Assembly (NCBI RefSeq): GCF_030348825.1 | Contig: NZ_JAUCES010000005.1 | Coordinates: forward strand, 3,348,001-3,412,000 | DNA length: 64,000 nucleotides | Direction of reading: 5' to 3' | From: Fictibacillus sp. b24 | GTDB taxonomy: Bacteria > Bacillota > Bacilli > Bacillales > Fictibacillaceae | Shown here: one piece after another, positions 1 through 8,999 of the stretch | How the letters are laid out: the number at the start of each line of letters is the position of its first letter | Position numbering within the stretch: the stretch's first letter is position 1 | Translations under genes and position numbers: made by a program | The notes under the pieces: generated by a model | What the model was told of the DNA's origin: nothing | Seen by the model: the letters and a program-made list of their open reading frames with translations, nothing else | The model's database searches: none

Positions 1-3
1 CAT
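1..3 (-). CDS. Start codon of a gene running off the left edge
   Basis: On the minus strand an ATG at the extreme left edge is preceded by AAAGGATGG about ten bases upstream. This suggests that a leftward gene begins here and lies outside the window. Nothing can be said about its product. The 170 bases to its right are AT-rich and hold no other gene. Confidence 0.3.
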
Positions 4-176
4 GACACAACCATCCTTTCCATAATTTTGTAGTTTGTAACTTTGGTAATCTTAACACTATTCTAATAACTATGTCAATTGCTTTTCGATATGCATAAAA
101 AATTTAATTTGCTGTTTAATATATGCCTTTTGATGGAGAGTGGTGTGTCCAAATTCTTGAGTCAAGCTAATCACTA

Positions 177-206
177 AAAAAGCAGCCATCACTAGACGGC
201 TGCTTT
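177..206 (-). terminator. Terminator of the ABC transporter operon
   Basis: The inverted repeat AAAGCAGCC ... GGCTGCTTT is followed on the minus strand by a run of T. It sits just after the stop codon of the ATP-binding protein gene. Confidence 0.8.
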
Positions 207-209
207 AGT

Positions 210-878
210 CTACAAAACCTTTCCATCACTCATTTTGATTATATGATCAACATAACAAAGCATTTCCTCGTCATGGGTAACCATTAGGGTAGTAATATTC
301 AATCTTTTTGTTAAATCTCGTATTAACGACATAACCTCTTTTGACTTTTTTGAATCTAAACTTGCAGTTGGTTCATCTGCAAAGAGAACTTTAGGTTTAT
401 GAATGATTGCACGAGCAATTGCAACCCTTTGTTTTTCCCCACCAGACAATGAAGAAGGATAAGCATTTTTACGATGTTGTAATCCAACTAACTTTAGAAT
501 GTTGTCAATTTCTTGTTGTTGTTCATGTTTCTTAATTTTAGATTCAGCAACATCGAGCATTAGTATCAGTTGTTCTTCTACTGTGAGAAAAGGAACAAGA
601 TGTGCAAATTGAAAAACAAAACCAAACTTACTTGCTCGTATATTCCGTACTTGTTCAGAACTCATAGTGGACATGTTTTTGCCTTCAAATATTACGTGTC
701 CATCTGATGCGGGTTGAAGTCCTGCAGCTATTGTAAGAAGTGTACTCTTACCCGACCCTGATGGACCTACTAAAGCCGTTATCTCACCTTCTTTAAGAGA
801 TAGGTTGATTCCTTTTAATATTTCTTCCTTCACGTCACCATTAGTAAATGTTTTTCTAACGTTATCAATTGTGAACAT
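210..878 (-). CDS. ABC transporter ATP-binding protein, MacB/LolD-like
   Basis: This 222-residue protein is a complete nucleotide-binding subunit. It shows Walker A GPSGSGKS near residue 38, the signature LSGGEKQRVAIARAI, Walker B VLFADEPTASLD and the switch motif VTHD. These features place it with the LolD/MacB/DevA type ATPases that pair with FtsX-like permeases to move lipids, peptides or antimicrobials at the membrane. It lies 7 bases behind the permease gene, so the two are co-transcribed and surely form one transporter. The upstream two-component system suggests induction by an envelope stress or peptide. The substrate is unknown. Confidence 0.9.
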   Translation of the reverse strand: MFTIDNVRKTFTNGDVKEEILKGINLSLKEGEITALVGPSGSGKSTLLTIAAGLQPASDGHVIFEGKNMSTMSSEQVRNIRASKFGFVFQFAHLVPFLTVEEQLILMLDVAESKIKKHEQQQEIDNILKLVGLQHRKNAYPSSLSGGEKQRVAIARAIIHKPKVLFADEPTASLDSKKSKEVMSLIRDLTKRLNITTLMVTHDEEMLCYVDHIIKMSDGKVL

Positions 879-885
879 TTCCCTA

Positions 886-1920
886 TTAGACCTCCCCTTG
901 TTGAATCGCTTGTAATGGTTCTACTCTTTTTATTTGTAAACCGGATAGCGTAGCTCCAATAAATCCAATGATTAGGAAGACAATAGACAATTGCACGATG
1001 GTTTCAGTAGTTAAACTAAAAGGCATGTCCTTAGGTGCAACCCTATTAAAAAATTGACTACAAGTAACAGATAGTGAAAGTGCAATAATGGTAATAAACA
1101 ACATTTGAGTCCACATCATTTTAAACAAATCACTTGTTTTTACCCCAATTGCTTTTAAAATTCCAAATAACCCTGTTTTTTGAACGTTCATCATGTAGAA
1201 AAAGATACCGAACAGCATTCCACTAATCACAACCAAGAACCATACAATCATATTTAAAGACGTTTGTTCTGCACTGTAGCTAGGAATTGTTTTTAGAAAA
1301 TCACTATTCGAAAAAGATTGTAGCCCATTAAATTGTTGAGATGATTCTCCTTCTGGTATAAAGACTAGCTGCATTTCTTCAGCACGGTAAATCTCTTTAT
1401 AATTCTCCATACTTAGATAAGCTACAGGTGCATGGCTAAATTTCTTTTGGTCCACGAAACCTTTTACAGTAAACTTTTCACTAGATTGATTATGAGTTAA
1501 GGTATCTCCGACTTTTATTCCCTTATTCTCTAATGAACGGTCAAGTACAATTTCCCCGCGATTTACATTTTTAAATAATTTTGAGTCGGTAGATGTGACA
1601 AAAGCGACGCTTCGTTGTTTCCCACTCTTATCGTTCAAAAAGCCCATCTGGATGGATAGTGCAACGGCATCTTTTTGTTGGTTTATTATTTTTTCTTGCA
1701 TACTATTGTCTATCCTCGATAAATTATAGGTTTCTTCTGCTTCTTGATTCATGTAAAATTGTCCGCTCGGCAAGTCTTTTATTAATGCAGCATTATCTTG
1801 TGATAATCCATTTGCTAAACCAGAAATAATAAAAGTTAATAAACTAACTAGAAAAATGATCGAACCTAATATTAGGAACCTAACTTTATTCTTTAATATT
1901 TCTTTCCAAGCAATGCTCAT
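886..1920 (-). CDS. ABC transporter permease, FtsX/MacB-like
   Basis: This 344-residue membrane protein has one transmembrane helix near residues 12-36, a roughly 190-residue extracellular domain, and three helices in the last 120 residues. This is the MacB/FtsX fold of four helices with a large periplasm-facing domain. The C-terminal helices start with MIVWFLVVISGMLFGIFFYM and lead into the conserved loop FGILKAIGVKTSDLF. It is the partner of the ATPase encoded immediately downstream. The start codon is preceded by GGAGGAG. Its promoter region contains an 11-bp direct repeat that the neighbouring response regulator could bind. Confidence 0.88.
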   Translation of the reverse strand: MSIAWKEILKNKVRFLILGSIIFLVSLLTFIISGLANGLSQDNAALIKDLPSGQFYMNQEAEETYNLSRIDNSMQEKIINQQKDAVALSIQMGFLNDKSGKQRSVAFVTSTDSKLFKNVNRGEIVLDRSLENKGIKVGDTLTHNQSSEKFTVKGFVDQKKFSHAPVAYLSMENYKEIYRAEEMQLVFIPEGESSQQFNGLQSFSNSDFLKTIPSYSAEQTSLNMIVWFLVVISGMLFGIFFYMMNVQKTGLFGILKAIGVKTSDLFKMMWTQMLFITIIALSLSVTCSQFFNRVAPKDMPFSLTTETIVQLSIVFLIIGFIGATLSGLQIKRVEPLQAIQQGEV

Positions 1921-1966
1921 AACATCTCCTCCATCTCTTGTTATATTCTTAGTCTATTGGTCGAAT

Positions 1967-1982
1967 ATGAACAGACGATGAA
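1967..1982 (-). promoter_or_regulatory. Candidate response-regulator site upstream of the ABC operon
   Basis: On the minus strand TTCAT occurs twice with exactly 11 bp between starts (TTCATCGTCTGTTCAT). One helical turn is the spacing usual for OmpR/PhoB-family dimers. It lies 47-62 bp upstream of the permease start and downstream of the two-component genes. Function is inferred from spacing and position only. Confidence 0.35.
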
Positions 1983-2083
1983 TAACAAGTTACAAATCAT
2001 TTGGAGGAAAGAATTCCACAAAAAAATGTCATTCATCACCAATGGATACCATGGGCAATGCCTGACACTTTTAATAGTATTTT

Positions 2084-3463
2084 CTAACCAATAGGTAATT
2101 CAACAACAAAGGTAGTCCCTTGATTTTCTTTACTATTCACATCCGTATGACCACCATGCAATTCAACAATGGTAGCAACGATTGATAGACCAAGTCCGGT
2201 CCCTTCCACAGTTCTCGACCTTGCGATATCTGCACGATAAAAGCGATCAAAAATCCTTTCTAATTCCATATTATTCATTCCTATCCCTGTATCTTCAAAA
2301 GTGATGAATAACGATTTTTCTCTTTCTTCAATCGATATTTCAATACTGCCATTAGGTTTATTATACTTAATGGCATTTGTTAACAGATTATCCCATACGG
2401 TATTCAACAAAGAAGGGTCACCGATAAATTCTGTATCAGGAAGAGAATAGCGCAGCATAATCCCCTTCTCATTTATAAGCCATTGATAATTTCGAACCAG
2501 TTCTTTAATTTGTTGTGCTATATTAAATGGTTTCTTCTTTAAAATTTCTTCATTGCGATCAAGTGAGGCAAGAAGTAATAATTGTTTAGTTAGTGTTGAA
2601 AGCCTGTTAATTTCACCATTTATTACAGATATATATTGTGTTTTTTCTTTTGAACTCAATGATTCTTTTTCCAGCAGATTTGTGTATCCTTTTATATTTG
2701 ATAAGGGTGATTGTATGTCATGAGAGATGTTGGATATAAATTCTTTTCTCATCTCGTCCGATTGTTCTAATTTCCGCGACATCTGTAAAAAGCTATGAGA
2801 TAACTCCCCTAATTCATCACCACGGTTAATATCAAGTTCAACGTTAAAGTTCCCTTTTGAGAGTGATTTCGTGGCAACGGTTAATTTAGAGATTGGCTTC
2901 ACTAAATATTTTGCGCTGACCACTACCATCACAATGCTTAACGTGATCATTAAGGCAAACAGCCAACCGAACAGAATATGCATTTCATTAAAAAGGAGCT
3001 TGATATCAGGTCTCATAAAAAGAGCATAGCTTTTTCCACCATGCTTCAACGGCACACCGATCGTGTTCTTTAATTCATTTGCAAAAAAGCCTGTCACAAA
3101 TGTTTCTTTCGGAAAATGAAGAATACCATGATAAATATCACCGTTTAATACATTTTCTTTAGTTGACGCAGGTAGCATTTTGTTTCGAAAGGATGCTCCG
3201 AAATAGGATTCATCTCCAGAATCCTCTACTAAGTATATTTGATAGCCAATCGCAGAAAGGTTTTCAAAATACTCCTTTAAATTGATACTGGGGTGTTCTT
3301 CAACAAAAGACACCATTTCTAGTGCGATTTTTGTGTTTTTTTGATCATTATAGGGTTTTAATTTTTGCTGATAGTATGTATTTGAGATGAAGAAAGCTAA
3401 TATACCACTTAAAATCATGATCCCTATAGTAATGACTACAAATTTTACGTAAAGAGACTTCAT
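2084..3463 (-). CDS. Membrane sensor histidine kinase
   Basis: This 459-residue kinase has two transmembrane helices (about residues 7-27 and 160-182) that bracket an extracellular sensor of about 130 residues. A HAMP linker follows, then a HisKA domain with the phospho-acceptor box FISNISHDIQSPL near residue 245. The HATPase domain carries the N box (NLLTNAIKYN), G1 (DTGIGM) and G2 (GTGLGLSIV). It overlaps the response-regulator gene by 4 bases, so the pair is translationally coupled. The ABC genes 163 bp downstream are the likely target. The ligand is unknown; the sensor is too long for a BceS-type intramembrane sensor. Confidence 0.9.
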   Translation of the reverse strand: MKSLYVKFVVITIGIMILSGILAFFISNTYYQQKLKPYNDQKNTKIALEMVSFVEEHPSINLKEYFENLSAIGYQIYLVEDSGDESYFGASFRNKMLPASTKENVLNGDIYHGILHFPKETFVTGFFANELKNTIGVPLKHGGKSYALFMRPDIKLLFNEMHILFGWLFALMITLSIVMVVVSAKYLVKPISKLTVATKSLSKGNFNVELDINRGDELGELSHSFLQMSRKLEQSDEMRKEFISNISHDIQSPLSNIKGYTNLLEKESLSSKEKTQYISVINGEINRLSTLTKQLLLLASLDRNEEILKKKPFNIAQQIKELVRNYQWLINEKGIMLRYSLPDTEFIGDPSLLNTVWDNLLTNAIKYNKPNGSIEISIEEREKSLFITFEDTGIGMNNMELERIFDRFYRADIARSRTVEGTGLGLSIVATIVELHGGHTDVNSKENQGTTFVVELPIG

Positions 3464-4137
3464 CGTTTTGCCTCCAGTAAATACCCGACCCCACGTACTG
3501 TTTTAATTTGAAAATCATCTGTCAATTTAGAAAAACGTTCCCTTAATCGCTTTACATGAACATCTACAGTTCGTTCATCTCCTTCATAATCCAGACCCCA
3601 AATCTGTTCAATTAAATGGTCTCGAGTAAACACTTGCATAGGGTTTGAAATAAAAAAATACAACAATTCAAATTCCTTTAAAGGTAAAAGTATAGTTTGA
3701 TCACCGATGTGAACTTCATAGCTCTTTTTGTTTATAACCGTTCGTCCTAAACAAACAATGGATTCATCTAATTGTCTATCATATCGCCTTAGTAAAGCTT
3801 TAATTCGAAAGAGTAATTCTTTCGTTTCAAAAGGTTTAACCAGATAATCATCTGTTCCAGATAAAAAGCCCTTTTCCTTATCCTCAATTTGATTTTTCGC
3901 TGTTAATAAGACAATAGGAATGTCATAATTTTTTCGTATCTCTCTTGTTAATAGATAACCGTCCATATAAGGCATCATCACGTCCACAACTGCCAAATCA
4001 CAATTCTTATTACGAAGGATGTTTAAAGCTTCTAAACCGTCTTGTGCTTGAAACACTTTATATCCTGCTTCAGTTAAATGAACATCTACAAGCTTTAGTA
4101 TATTGATATCATCATCGACAATTAGAATATTATTCAT
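3460..4137 (-). CDS. OmpR/PhoB-family response regulator
   Basis: This 225-residue protein has a receiver domain (residues 1-120) with acidic pocket DDD near the N-terminus, phospho-acceptor Asp in VVDVMMPYMDG and the lysine in YLVKPF. A winged-helix DNA-binding domain follows, ending TVRGVGYLLEAKR. It is the first gene of the operon and overlaps the kinase gene. The start is preceded by AGGAG. The 443-bp region upstream contains no gene but holds the rib terminator and a periodic repeat array. Confidence 0.92.
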   Translation of the reverse strand: MNNILIVDDDINILKLVDVHLTEAGYKVFQAQDGLEALNILRNKNCDLAVVDVMMPYMDGYLLTREIRKNYDIPIVLLTAKNQIEDKEKGFLSGTDDYLVKPFETKELLFRIKALLRRYDRQLDESIVCLGRTVINKKSYEVHIGDQTILLPLKEFELLYFFISNPMQVFTRDHLIEQIWGLDYEGDERTVDVHVKRLRERFSKLTDDFQIKTVRGVGYLLEAKR

Positions 4138-4410
4138 TATTAAATACTCCTATACTTTTATCCGTTTAATTATCCATTACATATAATATGGATTATTCCA
4201 TCCAATAGTTGTAAGCACCATTAGTCTATACGATTTAAAATTTAATCACAAATCGTAGGAGTTAGCTGCCAATAGGAAATTCTACTAACATTATTCACTC
4301 GGAATAAGTAGATTTCTTTAAAACAGAGATGTGCAGCAATTCCTACTAATAAAGCGCATTGTTTGTGCTAGCGAGATGTGCACAACCTAATAATTCTATA
4401 AATTTCCCAC

Positions 4411-4506
4411 TTATTCCGGCGAGTTTCGCCTATAATACGGCGAGTTCTGCAATAATCCGGCGAATTTCCATCATATAGCGGCGAGTCGACAATTATCGAC
4501 GCTTGT
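4411..4506. repeat. Degenerate 20-21 bp periodic array, CGGCGA motif
   Basis: The hexamer CGGCGA starts at 4417, 4438, 4458 and 4479, each time preceded by an AT-rich stretch (TTATTC, TATAATA, AATAATC, ATATAG). A fifth decayed unit (TATCGACGC) follows. Spacing is 21, 20 and 21 bp. The array lies beyond the rib operon terminator in a gene-free region. Three other arrays of like period but different motif occur in this window (23230, 30728, 40071). Confidence 0.75.
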
Positions 4507-4533
4507 CATCCTATCCCTCGCTTCCCATCCACA

Positions 4534-4563
4534 ACAAAAACCCGCCACAAAAAGTGACGGGCT
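4534..4563 (-). terminator. Rib operon terminator
   Basis: On the minus strand the hairpin GCCCGTCAC..GTGGCGGG is followed by TTTTTGTTG, 18 bp after the ribH stop codon. Confidence 0.85.
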
Positions 4564-4580
4564 TCCACACACTAGCTTAT

Positions 4581-5048
4581 TTATCCTAACTGACGAGTCA
4601 GATTTGCCATTTCAATCGCTGATACTGCTGCTTCCCAGCCTTTGTTTCCTGCTTTTGTTCCAGCACGCTCGATCGCTTGCTCGATAGAATCTACTGTTAG
4701 CACCCCAAAGATTACCGGAACGCCGCTTGTCATTGATGCTTGCGCAACTCCTTTAGCAGCTTCATTACAAACGTAATCAAAGTGCGGAGTGGATCCCCGG
4801 ATAACCGCTCCAAGCGTGATCACAGCGTCATAGTTCCCGCTGTCAGCCATCTTTTTAGCGATTAATGGAATCTCAAATGCACCTGGAACCCACGCGATAT
4901 CTACATCATCTTCTGAAATTCCGTGTCTTTTAAATGCATCCTGTGCCCCAGATACTAACTTATCCGAAATAAAATCATTAAAACGTCCTGCAACGATTCC
5001 TACTTTTAATCCTGTACCAACTAAATGTCCTTCAAATAATTTTGCCAT
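4581..5048 (-). CDS. ribH: 6,7-dimethyl-8-ribityllumazine synthase
   Basis: RibH condenses 5-amino-6-ribitylaminouracil with 3,4-dihydroxy-2-butanone 4-phosphate to give lumazine, the penultimate riboflavin intermediate. The 155-residue protein has the usual length and motifs: [19 protein letters not shown], the substrate-binding [14 protein letters not shown] with its catalytic histidine, and [10 protein letters not shown]. It is the last gene of the operon, 17 bp behind ribBA, with a GGAGG ribosome site, and is followed by a strong terminator. Confidence 0.97.
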   Translation of the reverse strand: MAKLFEGHLVGTGLKVGIVAGRFNDFISDKLVSGAQDAFKRHGISEDDVDIAWVPGAFEIPLIAKKMADSGNYDAVITLGAVIRGSTPHFDYVCNEAAKGVAQASMTSGVPVIFGVLTVDSIEQAIERAGTKAGNKGWEAAVSAIEMANLTRQLG

Positions 5049-5065
5049 TTAACGTTCCTCCTGTA

Positions 5066-6259
5066 TTAGAAATGAAGCATGTGCCCCAATTTGCTCTTTT
5101 TTGTTTTTAAATACTCTTCGTTGTTTTCGTTATGAGGCATCTGAAGTGCCACACGGTCTGTTACTTCCAAGTCATAGCCTTTTAATCCCGCGATCTTTCT
5201 TGGGTTATTCGTTAAAAGTTTCATTTTGCTGATGCCAAGCTCTTTAAGAATCTGAGCACCGATACCGTAATCACGCAAATCTGGTGCGAATCCTAGCTGC
5301 TCATTGGCTTCAACTGTATCGAGTCCTTCTTCTTGAAGCTTATAAGCTTTCATTTTATTAATAAGACCGATGCCACGTCCTTCTTGTCTCATGTACAATA
5401 AAACGCCAGAGCCTTCTTTTTCAATCTGAGATAGAGCCGCATGAAGCTGCGGACCGCAATCACAGCGCGCTGATCCAAACACGTCACCGGTCAAGCATTC
5501 AGAGTGAACACGAACTAACACAGGTTCTTCGTTATTGATTTCCCCTTTTACAAGGGCAACATGTTCTTTCTCATCCAGCACATTTGAGAAGCCAATCGCT
5601 TTAAAATCACCAAACTCTGTTGGAAGATTGATTTCGACTTCACGCTTCACCATCTGTTCTGTTTTGTTTCGGTACGTGATCAGATCTTTGATCGTAATCA
5701 ACTTCATGTTGTGCTGTTTTGCTAGTTCAACGAGTTCAGGAACACGAGCCATCGTTCCATCCTCTTTCATAATTTCGCAGATTACACCAGCAGATTGACT
5801 GCCAGCCATTTTCGCTAGGTCAATTGCGGCTTCTGTATGCCCCGCTCTTCTCAACACGCCACCTTTTTTTCCGATCAACGGAAAGATATGGCCAGGACGC
5901 TTAAAATCAGATGGCACAGAATCACTATTTACAAGCTCCCGAACAGTAGCTGCTCGTTCTTGAGCAGAAATCCCGGTTGTTGTTGATTTGTGATCGACGC
6001 TAATCGTAAAAGCGGTGCCGTGCGAATCAGTATTGGCTGCTACCATCGGTGAAAGATCCAGCTTCATCGCGATTTCCTCAGAGATCGGTGTACAAACGAG
6101 ACCACGTCCGTGAGTCACCATAAAATTGATAGCTTCAGGTGTAATTCCTTCAGCTAACGCAACAAAATCTCCTTCGTTTTCACGATCTTCATCATCCACA
6201 ACGATAACAATTTTTCCTTCTCTTAAATCTGCAACTGCTTCTTCTATGGAGTGAAACAT
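5066..6259 (-). CDS. ribBA: Bifunctional DHBP synthase / GTP cyclohydrolase II
   Basis: This 397-residue fusion feeds both branches of riboflavin synthesis. Residues 1-200 form 3,4-dihydroxy-2-butanone-4-phosphate synthase, with [14 protein letters not shown] and [13 protein letters not shown]. Residues 206-397 form GTP cyclohydrolase II. The latter has the zinc site [18 protein letters not shown], the phosphate-binding RQEGRGIGL and the catalytic Asp/Arg pair in PDLRDY. It lies between ribE (11 bp) and ribH (17 bp). A second, divergent cyclohydrolase II gene lies at 27.9 kb. Confidence 0.97.
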   Translation of the reverse strand: MFHSIEEAVADLREGKIVIVVDDEDRENEGDFVALAEGITPEAINFMVTHGRGLVCTPISEEIAMKLDLSPMVAANTDSHGTAFTISVDHKSTTTGISAQERAATVRELVNSDSVPSDFKRPGHIFPLIGKKGGVLRRAGHTEAAIDLAKMAGSQSAGVICEIMKEDGTMARVPELVELAKQHNMKLITIKDLITYRNKTEQMVKREVEINLPTEFGDFKAIGFSNVLDEKEHVALVKGEINNEEPVLVRVHSECLTGDVFGSARCDCGPQLHAALSQIEKEGSGVLLYMRQEGRGIGLINKMKAYKLQEEGLDTVEANEQLGFAPDLRDYGIGAQILKELGISKMKLLTNNPRKIAGLKGYDLEVTDRVALQMPHNENNEEYLKTKKSKLGHMLHF

Positions 6260-6270
6260 GAACTCTCCTC

Positions 6271-6921
6271 CTAAAATCCGTGCTCTTGTAAGAAATCAAG
6301 AGACAGTTTCGACTTTTGTTTTTGTTCTTCTTTTTCAGGAGCCAACATTCTGTAAACGTATTTTGCGAGCATATCACATTCAATATTCACAACGTCACCT
6401 GCTCCTTTTGCACCTAATATCGTATGATCTGCAGTATGTGGAATCAACGAGACCGTAATTGTATTTTGAGTAACGTCAAATACAGTAAGGCTTGTTCCAT
6501 CTACACAAACAGATCCCTTTAGCATAAAGTAGCGCATCATGTGATCTGGCAGAGCAATCTTGTAATAGATCGCATTTTTCTCGGGTCGCTTCTCTACAAT
6601 GTCTCCTGTACCATCAACATGCCCAGAAACAAAGTGTCCGCCAAACCTTCCTCCTGCTGCCATAGCACGTTCCAAATTTACTTTGTCCCGATTGTTTAAA
6701 AGTTTCAAAGTTGAAGATTTGAACGTTTCTGGCATCACATCTACTGTAAACTGATTTTTGCCGAAAGAAGTAACGGTTAGACATACGCCGTTTACCGCAA
6801 TACTGTCTCCAAGGTGCACGTCTTTCAACACCTCTTCTGCGGAAATAGTAAGTATGATTGTTTCATCGCCTTTTGAAATTGCCTTAATCGTTCCTTTTTC
6901 CTCAATGATGCCTGTAAACAA
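6271..6921 (-). CDS. ribE: Riboflavin synthase, alpha subunit
   Basis: This enzyme dismutates two lumazines to riboflavin. Its 216 residues contain the two tandem lumazine-binding barrels: FTGIIEEKG opens the first with [13 protein letters not shown], and [12 protein letters not shown] marks the second; [11 protein letters not shown] joins them. The start is the TTG at 6921, preceded by GGGAGG at eight bases and followed by the canonical N-terminus. The reading frame stays open upstream only because it enters a dispersed repeat (6958-7089), which should not be read as protein. It is the first gene of the operon; ribD, usually found here, is absent. Confidence 0.95.
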   Translation of the reverse strand: MFTGIIEEKGTIKAISKGDETIILTISAEEVLKDVHLGDSIAVNGVCLTVTSFGKNQFTVDVMPETFKSSTLKLLNNRDKVNLERAMAAGGRFGGHFVSGHVDGTGDIVEKRPEKNAIYYKIALPDHMMRYFMLKGSVCVDGTSLTVFDVTQNTITVSLIPHTADHTILGAKGAGDVVNIECDMLAKYVYRMLAPEKEEQKQKSKLSLDFLQEHGF

Positions 6922-6957
6922 AGAACTTTCCCTCCCATTGTTGTTTTTGGTAGTACT

Positions 6958-7089
6958 TGATTTCCGTTCCAGGTGCTCGCTTTCCGCGGGGCAGGCGGTG
7001 AGCCACATTCGTTACGTTTCACTTTTAAGTGTCTCACCTGCCCGCCTGTCCCGCAGGAGTCTCGCACCTTCCACTCCAATCAACTTGTC
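6958..7089 (-). repeat. Dispersed structured repeat, copy 1 (in the rib leader)
   Basis: Read on the minus strand, this begins GACAAGTTGATTGGAGTGG and ends near GGAACGGAAATCA. The outer arms GGCGGGCAGGTGAG and CTCACCGCC are complementary, with an inner CAC/GTG stem. Four further copies are at 19662, 35577, 54334 and 54549. It sits inside the rib transcript, between the riboswitch platform and ribE. Confidence 0.85.
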
Positions 7090-7217
7090 AATGAAGCAAA
7101 GAACAAAAAGATTTAAAAGCAACAACCCTTTAGAAAACGGCCTTCAGAAAAGAGTTTTTTAGAAAATACTTCGTCGTAAATATGAAAAGCGGGAGTCTTA
7201 ATTGCGTATATACAAAT

Positions 7218-7246
7218 AACCCCGGAAACAGATTGCTTCCGGGGTT
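7218..7246 (-). terminator. Attenuator hairpin of the FMN riboswitch
   Basis: A 10-bp perfect stem AACCCCGGAA / TTCCGGGGTT lies about 70 bp downstream of the aptamer on the minus strand. The following tract is only ATTTGTAT, so termination may be weak. It is the best candidate for the expression platform. Confidence 0.6.
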
Positions 7247-7317
7247 TGTGTTAAAAGTATAACGAAATAAACCTTTAATCTACCTTTTTTAAAATACAGG
7301 CAATTAAAAGCGTTCAC

Positions 7318-7461
7318 GTTCCTTCTCCCATCCAGACTATACTGTCGGCTTCGGAATTGCACCGAATCCACCGTTTTCACGAATCGCAAAACCGGGTCAC
7401 GGACTAAGAGGCTATAGCCTCATCACCGCCGGTTGGGAATTTCACCCGACCCCGAAGGACA
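7318..7461 (-). promoter_or_regulatory. FMN riboswitch (RFN element)
   Basis: The minus strand carries all the conserved RFN blocks in order: GGGTCGGGTGAAATTCCC, ACCGGCGGTGAT, a variable helix (GAGGCTATAGCCTC), GGTGCAATTCCGAAGCCGAC and AGTATAGTCTGGATGGGAGA. P1 is closed by GTCCTTC and GAAGGAAC. Binding of FMN should stop expression of ribE-ribBA-ribH. Confidence 0.97.
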
Positions 7462-7477
7462 CTATTTACTTATGTTC

Positions 7478-7506
7478 ATTATAAGTAAACAATAGACTGA
7501 ATTCAA
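7478..7506 (-). promoter_or_regulatory. Sigma-A promoter of the rib operon
   Basis: On the minus strand TTGAAT and TATAAT are separated by exactly 17 bp. The -10 box lies about 17 bp before the riboswitch. It is squeezed between the ktrB-like stop codon and the RFN element. Confidence 0.75.
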
Positions 7507-7518
7507 ACATGATTGCTT

Positions 7519-8952
7519 TTATTGGCCAATAATTAATTTTTCTTTCGGATAATGAATGTGTTCTGTCACTACTTTCCCTCGGATGATAAAGAGGAATGAC
7601 AGTACGCCAATTCTTCCTATAAACATCAACAGCATAAGAATAACTTTTCCGATCGAGCTCAAATCACCAGTAATTCCAGTTGAGAGCCCTGTTGTTCCGA
7701 ATGCAGAGCACACTTCAAAAAAGAGATACTCAATCGGCATCGGATCTGTAATTGCTAGGATAATTGTAGAAGTCGTACAAAGCACCATAGCCACGATAAT
7801 AACAATAAACGACTTTTGTATATCTTCCGGATAAATTTCACGCTTAAAGATCTTAATTGTGTTCCTACCTTTAGCGTAAAAGAGAATCGCCAAAAGTGCT
7901 ACCGCAAATGTCGTTGTGCGGATTCCTCCACCCACCGAGCTTGGTGATGCTCCAATAAACATCATTACGCCTAAGAAAAGAAGTGTAGGTACTGTGAATT
8001 CAGAGACATCCATGGTGGATAAACCGCCGCTTCGTGTTGTAACGGACTGGAATAAAGAATAAAACAACGTTTCATGCCAAGATTTACCCTCAAAAAAAGC
8101 ATTCATCTCCAAAACATAAATTCCGATTGCGCCAGTAACAACCAATAATGCAAAGGTAGTCGTAGTAACCTTCGTGAAGAGGGTAAACGTATAGCGCTCT
8201 AAATACTTTCTTTCTTTGATAAAGTTATTGATTTCTACTAAAACAGGAAATCCAATGGCACCTGCTGTAATCAAGCACATCGTAACGATTTGAACAAGAT
8301 AATCGTTGCGGAACGGGATCAGCGAGCTTCCCGTAATATCGAATCCAGCATTCGTCGTTGCTGTAACAGATGCGAAGAATGCGTGATACAACACTTCTAC
8401 TTCTGTATCGTAATAGGGTTGAAACAGGATAAAGAATAATACCGTTCCTACAATCTCAATCCCTATTATGAGTGTTAAGATTTGCTTCATCAGCTGTACA
8501 AGCCCTGCAAGCGTGGATTGGTTTTGGTCTGTCATAATCAATTGGCGTTCTCTCATCCCAATTCGCTTACCTATCAATAGCCATATTGCAGTACCAAGTG
8601 TCATAACACCTATACCACCGATCTGTACGACAATGGCCAGGAGAATAACACCTACTTGATTGAACGTTTCAGAAATATTAACAGAGGTTAAACCCGTAAC
8701 ACTTACAGCGCTTACTGCGGTAAATAAAGCATCAATAAACTTGAGTTCTACTCCCTTGTTATGTCCGACCGGCAAACTTAGTAAAATGGTCGCTACTAAA
8801 ACAGACAATAAATAAAAAATAACGATAAGCTGAACAGAAGTTAAAAAAGTCTTTTTTTGTTGTGTTGTTGCTGTATTTTTAAACATATATTTTTTCACCT
8901 GTCGAGGGAATTTTTCTGTAACCTTCTGAAATCTTAACAATAGCATTTCCAT
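7519..8952 (-). CDS. Ktr-type potassium uptake channel subunit
   Basis: This 477-residue integral membrane protein of the TrkH/KtrB family forms the K+ path of a Ktr system. The four pore loops with their conserved glycines are visible as VSVTGLTSVN, TTNAGFDITG, TRSGGLSTMD and FGTTGLSTGI. It has the length and N-terminal cytoplasmic extension typical of Bacillus KtrB or KtrD; which one cannot be decided here. No RCK-domain partner gene (KtrA/KtrC) is adjacent, as is usual for ktrD. The gene is monocistronic. Confidence 0.92.
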   Translation of the reverse strand: MEMLLLRFQKVTEKFPRQVKKYMFKNTATTQQKKTFLTSVQLIVIFYLLSVLVATILLSLPVGHNKGVELKFIDALFTAVSAVSVTGLTSVNISETFNQVGVILLAIVVQIGGIGVMTLGTAIWLLIGKRIGMRERQLIMTDQNQSTLAGLVQLMKQILTLIIGIEIVGTVLFFILFQPYYDTEVEVLYHAFFASVTATTNAGFDITGSSLIPFRNDYLVQIVTMCLITAGAIGFPVLVEINNFIKERKYLERYTFTLFTKVTTTTFALLVVTGAIGIYVLEMNAFFEGKSWHETLFYSLFQSVTTRSGGLSTMDVSEFTVPTLLFLGVMMFIGASPSSVGGGIRTTTFAVALLAILFYAKGRNTIKIFKREIYPEDIQKSFIVIIVAMVLCTTSTIILAITDPMPIEYLFFEVCSAFGTTGLSTGITGDLSSIGKVILMLLMFIGRIGVLSFLFIIRGKVVTEHIHYPKEKLIIGQ

Positions 8953-8999
8953 TTAACAAGGTGAAATTGAACATTTGTTAAAAAAAGACTGCAGAACTT

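Noticed and set aside
6922-7008. N-terminal extension of riboflavin synthase in an open frame
   Set aside because: The extension is encoded by a dispersed repeat, and the TTG at 6921 has a good ribosome site and gives the canonical N-terminus.
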